Shown here piece after piece: positions 13,398-15,445 of a stretch of 15,445 bases of DNA. Location of the stretch: the NCBI GenBank assembly GCA_047628755.1, contig JBLHVV010000074.1, positions 1 through 15,445 of the forward strand. The letters run 5' to 3'. The notes below the pieces were generated by a model, which was given only the letters and a program-made list of their open reading frames with translations, did not search any database and was not told where the DNA came from. Source of the stretch: Bermanella sp047628755 (GTDB taxonomy: Bacteria; Pseudomonadota; Gammaproteobacteria; Pseudomonadales; Oceanobacteraceae). Within the stretch, counting starts at the first letter, position 1; each line of letters begins with the position of its first letter. The position numbers were made by a program, and so were the translations under genes.

Positions 13398-15445
13398 ATG
13401 AAACTGCAATTTCCGTTAACCAATTCAAACCATATTAAGCGCGACAATGTTCTAGGTGCAATGAAATGCGTTGACCAAAATACTCGAGTTTTTTTAATTG
13501 AAGGGGCTCCTGGTTATGGTAAGTCGCTATATTTAAGTCAATATATTCAACAAAAAATTCAGGCATTTGAAACTGTCGTATGGATAACACTAGATCCAAA
13601 GGAGAATGAATCTAAGCGTTTAATTACTTATATTTGCAGTGGACTTAATACCTGCGCCCCCAATTTAGCTGTGGCAGCATTAAACCAAATTGAACAAGGT
13701 GAAAATAGTGACACCGTATTCCATACGCTAATGGAAGAAATTAACTTATTTCCTGCGAAAATACACCTAGCATTAGATGATATTCACCATTTAACCAGTG
13801 ATGCTTCACTAAATATTTTAAACCATATGATCTTATATGCGCCTAAAAACCTTACCTTGTATTTAACCTCACGTAATAAGCCATCATTGCCATTAGCAAA
13901 ACTTACTGCGCAAAAAATAGTGAAAATAATAAACGAAGACTGCTTATCGTTTACTTTATTAGAAACACGCGAATGGCTATTAAAAAATATTGAAATGGAG
14001 CTAACCGAGCTTCAAATTGATCAGTTTTATGCCGTGTCACTTGGTTGGCCATTAGGCTTAGAGCTACTGAAAAATATGTTTCTAGATGTAGGGTACATTG
14101 AGGTACAGGGAGATGAATTAATTTTAACTGAGTATGCACAGCAAGAATGGCTTAATTATTTAACTGAAAGTGAGCAGGTATTTATTAGGCATTTAGCCAT
14201 ACTAGGAATGGCTAATGGTGCATATCTTAATGCCGTATTTGGTTACCATGATGCCGGTAATAATTTATTAAAATTGGCAGCGGAGCATGTTTTTGTATTA
14301 ACCAATAAAGAAAAAAATAGCTGGAACTTTGTTCATCCAATGTTTAGATCATTGTTATTGCATAATATAAACCAGACAGAAAAAAAACATACTTACCAAT
14401 TGGCTTGTGACTGGCTTCATGGGCAAGGATTAAATGTAGCTGCAGTTGATATGGCTTTAAAGTATGACGATAAATTACGCGCATCTGAATTATTAGAGCT
14501 TAGTGCCGAACGTATTTTAGAGCAACAAGATATAGTTAGGTTGCTACAGTGGCGTAAAGAAATTCCCGACACGGTTATTATTACTTCGCCTCGACTTATT
14601 ATTGTTTTTAGTTGGGCTTTGGCGCTAGCCCAGCAATTGGATGAAGCCGAGCGTTTAATAGCACAAATGAGTCGCCAATTTTCTTTTGATAATAAATCAG
14701 TAAACGATGAACTATCAGGTCAATTATTATCTATTCGAGCTTATATTGCTCGCGGGCGTGGCAATATTGACAACGCTATTTATTTATCTAAGCAAGCTAT
14801 TGAAAAATTGCCTACTAAAAGTTTTATAGCAAGAAGTATTACTTACTTCTGCTTATCAAATTCATACATGACCTTAAATAAAGTTGCTGCGGCTAGAGAC
14901 TATAATAAGTTACTATTTGAAACAGCTCGTTCAGCTGGTAGCCTACATTTAGAAATGCTGGCGATTCATGAGCAGGCAAGAATTGAACACATAAAAGGCA
15001 ATCTGAATATAGCCATTAAATTACTGGACTTAGGCTTACTATTATCTGAAAAACAATCTTGTAGAGAAAAAGTAGCCGCCTATGGTCGGCTACTAATTTA
15101 TAAAGGCTACATTTTATGGCTGCAACATAACCTATTGAAGAGCGAGTCGTTGATTCGTATGGGAATGAAAATTGCTGAACGCTGTCATGATTCTTATATT
15201 ATGATGGCTTATGTATTGCTGTCTAATATTGCCCGTCAGTGTGGTCAAACGGAACTAGCATTCGACCATTTGTCTAATGGCGAAGCGTTAATGCAACGGT
15301 GGGTTATTCCTGCTCATATATTTCAGCCTTGGTTATCGACGATGCGCGCCAATCTACTGTTAGATGAAGGGAAATTCGACAGTGCACTTTCTAACCTCAA
15401 TAAATTGTATGGTTTACTAGAGCATAACCCTTACGCTTTGTCTCC
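13398..15445 (+). CDS. MalT-like LuxR-type STAND ATPase regulator, partial (3' end outside window)
   Basis: The frame is open to the right edge: 682 codons seen, with no stop. The N-terminus is a MalT-type STAND ATPase domain. The Walker A motif GAPGYGKS lies at 36-43, Walker B is LALDDIHH with D127-D128, and a sensor-like TSRNKP has R159. A winged-helix-like stretch and repeated helical segments of TPR type follow from about residue 400. Such proteins usually end, near 850-900 residues, in a LuxR-type helix-turn-helix, which would lie beyond the window. They assemble on ligand and ATP binding to activate transcription. ATG 13398 gives the normal short lead before Walker A but has no ribosome binding site. 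An in-frame TTG at 13335 has AGGGG six bases upstream and is a real alternative. The ligand is unknown. Confidence 0.88.
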   Translation, partial: MKLQFPLTNSNHIKRDNVLGAMKCVDQNTRVFLIEGAPGYGKSLYLSQYIQQKIQAFETVVWITLDPKENESKRLITYICSGLNTCAPNLAVAALNQIEQGENSDTVFHTLMEEINLFPAKIHLALDDIHHLTSDASLNILNHMILYAPKNLTLYLTSRNKPSLPLAKLTAQKIVKIINEDCLSFTLLETREWLLKNIEMELTELQIDQFYAVSLGWPLGLELLKNMFLDVGYIEVQGDELILTEYAQQEWLNYLTESEQVFIRHLAILGMANGAYLNAVFGYHDAGNNLLKLAAEHVFVLTNKEKNSWNFVHPMFRSLLLHNINQTEKKHTYQLACDWLHGQGLNVAAVDMALKYDDKLRASELLELSAERILEQQDIVRLLQWRKEIPDTVIITSPRLIIVFSWALALAQQLDEAERLIAQMSRQFSFDNKSVNDELSGQLLSIRAYIARGRGNIDNAIYLSKQAIEKLPTKSFIARSITYFCLSNSYMTLNKVAAARDYNKLLFETARSAGSLHLEMLAIHEQARIEHIKGNLNIAIKLLDLGLLLSEKQSCREKVAAYGRLLIYKGYILWLQHNLLKSESLIRMGMKIAERCHDSYIMMAYVLLSNIARQCGQTELAFDHLSNGEALMQRWVIPAHIFQPWLSTMRANLLLDEGKFDSALSNLNKLYGLLEHNPYALS

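Overview
The window looks like chromosomal DNA from a moderately AT-rich gammaproteobacterium. The order queA-tgt-yajC-secD-secF and the protein motifs fit that class. The low-GC codon use, the YajC style and the accessory genes suggest a marine group such as the Oceanospirillales or Alteromonadales, but the genus is a guess. No insertion sequence, integrase, phage gene or CRISPR array was seen.

Layout. (1) Positions 1-325: a class II tRNA-Leu(CAA) on the minus strand, then a regulatory stretch with two promoter-like elements facing right, each with an inverted repeat in its spacer. (2) Positions 326-6318: the conserved plus-strand block queA, tgt (queuosine in tRNA), yajC, secD, secF (the accessory Sec translocase complex), closed by a clear intrinsic terminator. 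A dispersed-repeat-like hairpin lies between yajC and secD. (3) Positions 6319-7267: an AT-rich stretch with a promoter and a TauE/SafE-type membrane permease gene. (4) Positions 7293-11779, minus strand: five genes in transcription order. They are a small YbjQ-family protein, a membrane-anchored YbjQ-family protein, an M48 metallopeptidase, a DUF819 integral membrane protein and a PLP enzyme of the sphingosine-1-phosphate lyase type. The first three are tightly coupled (1-bp overlap, then a 3-bp gap). The last two form a second pair after 91 bp. (5) Positions 11867-13107, minus strand: an acetyl-CoA acetyltransferase (thiolase) with its own terminator. (6) Position 13398 to the right edge, plus strand: the start of a large MalT-like STAND ATPase regulator, divergent from the thiolase and cut off by the window before any DNA-binding domain.

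How the genes work together. QueA and Tgt act in the same tRNA modification pathway, and YajC-SecD-SecF form one membrane complex. The accessory part is less certain. The two YbjQ proteins plus M48 protease look like a small membrane-associated module of unknown function. The S1P-lyase-like enzyme and DUF819 protein may form a transport-and-cleavage pair. The MalT-like regulator may control the divergent thiolase. These last three links are inferred from gene arrangement.

No stretch longer than 300 bases lacks a gene. The longest gaps are 93-325, 6267-6520 and 13108-13397.
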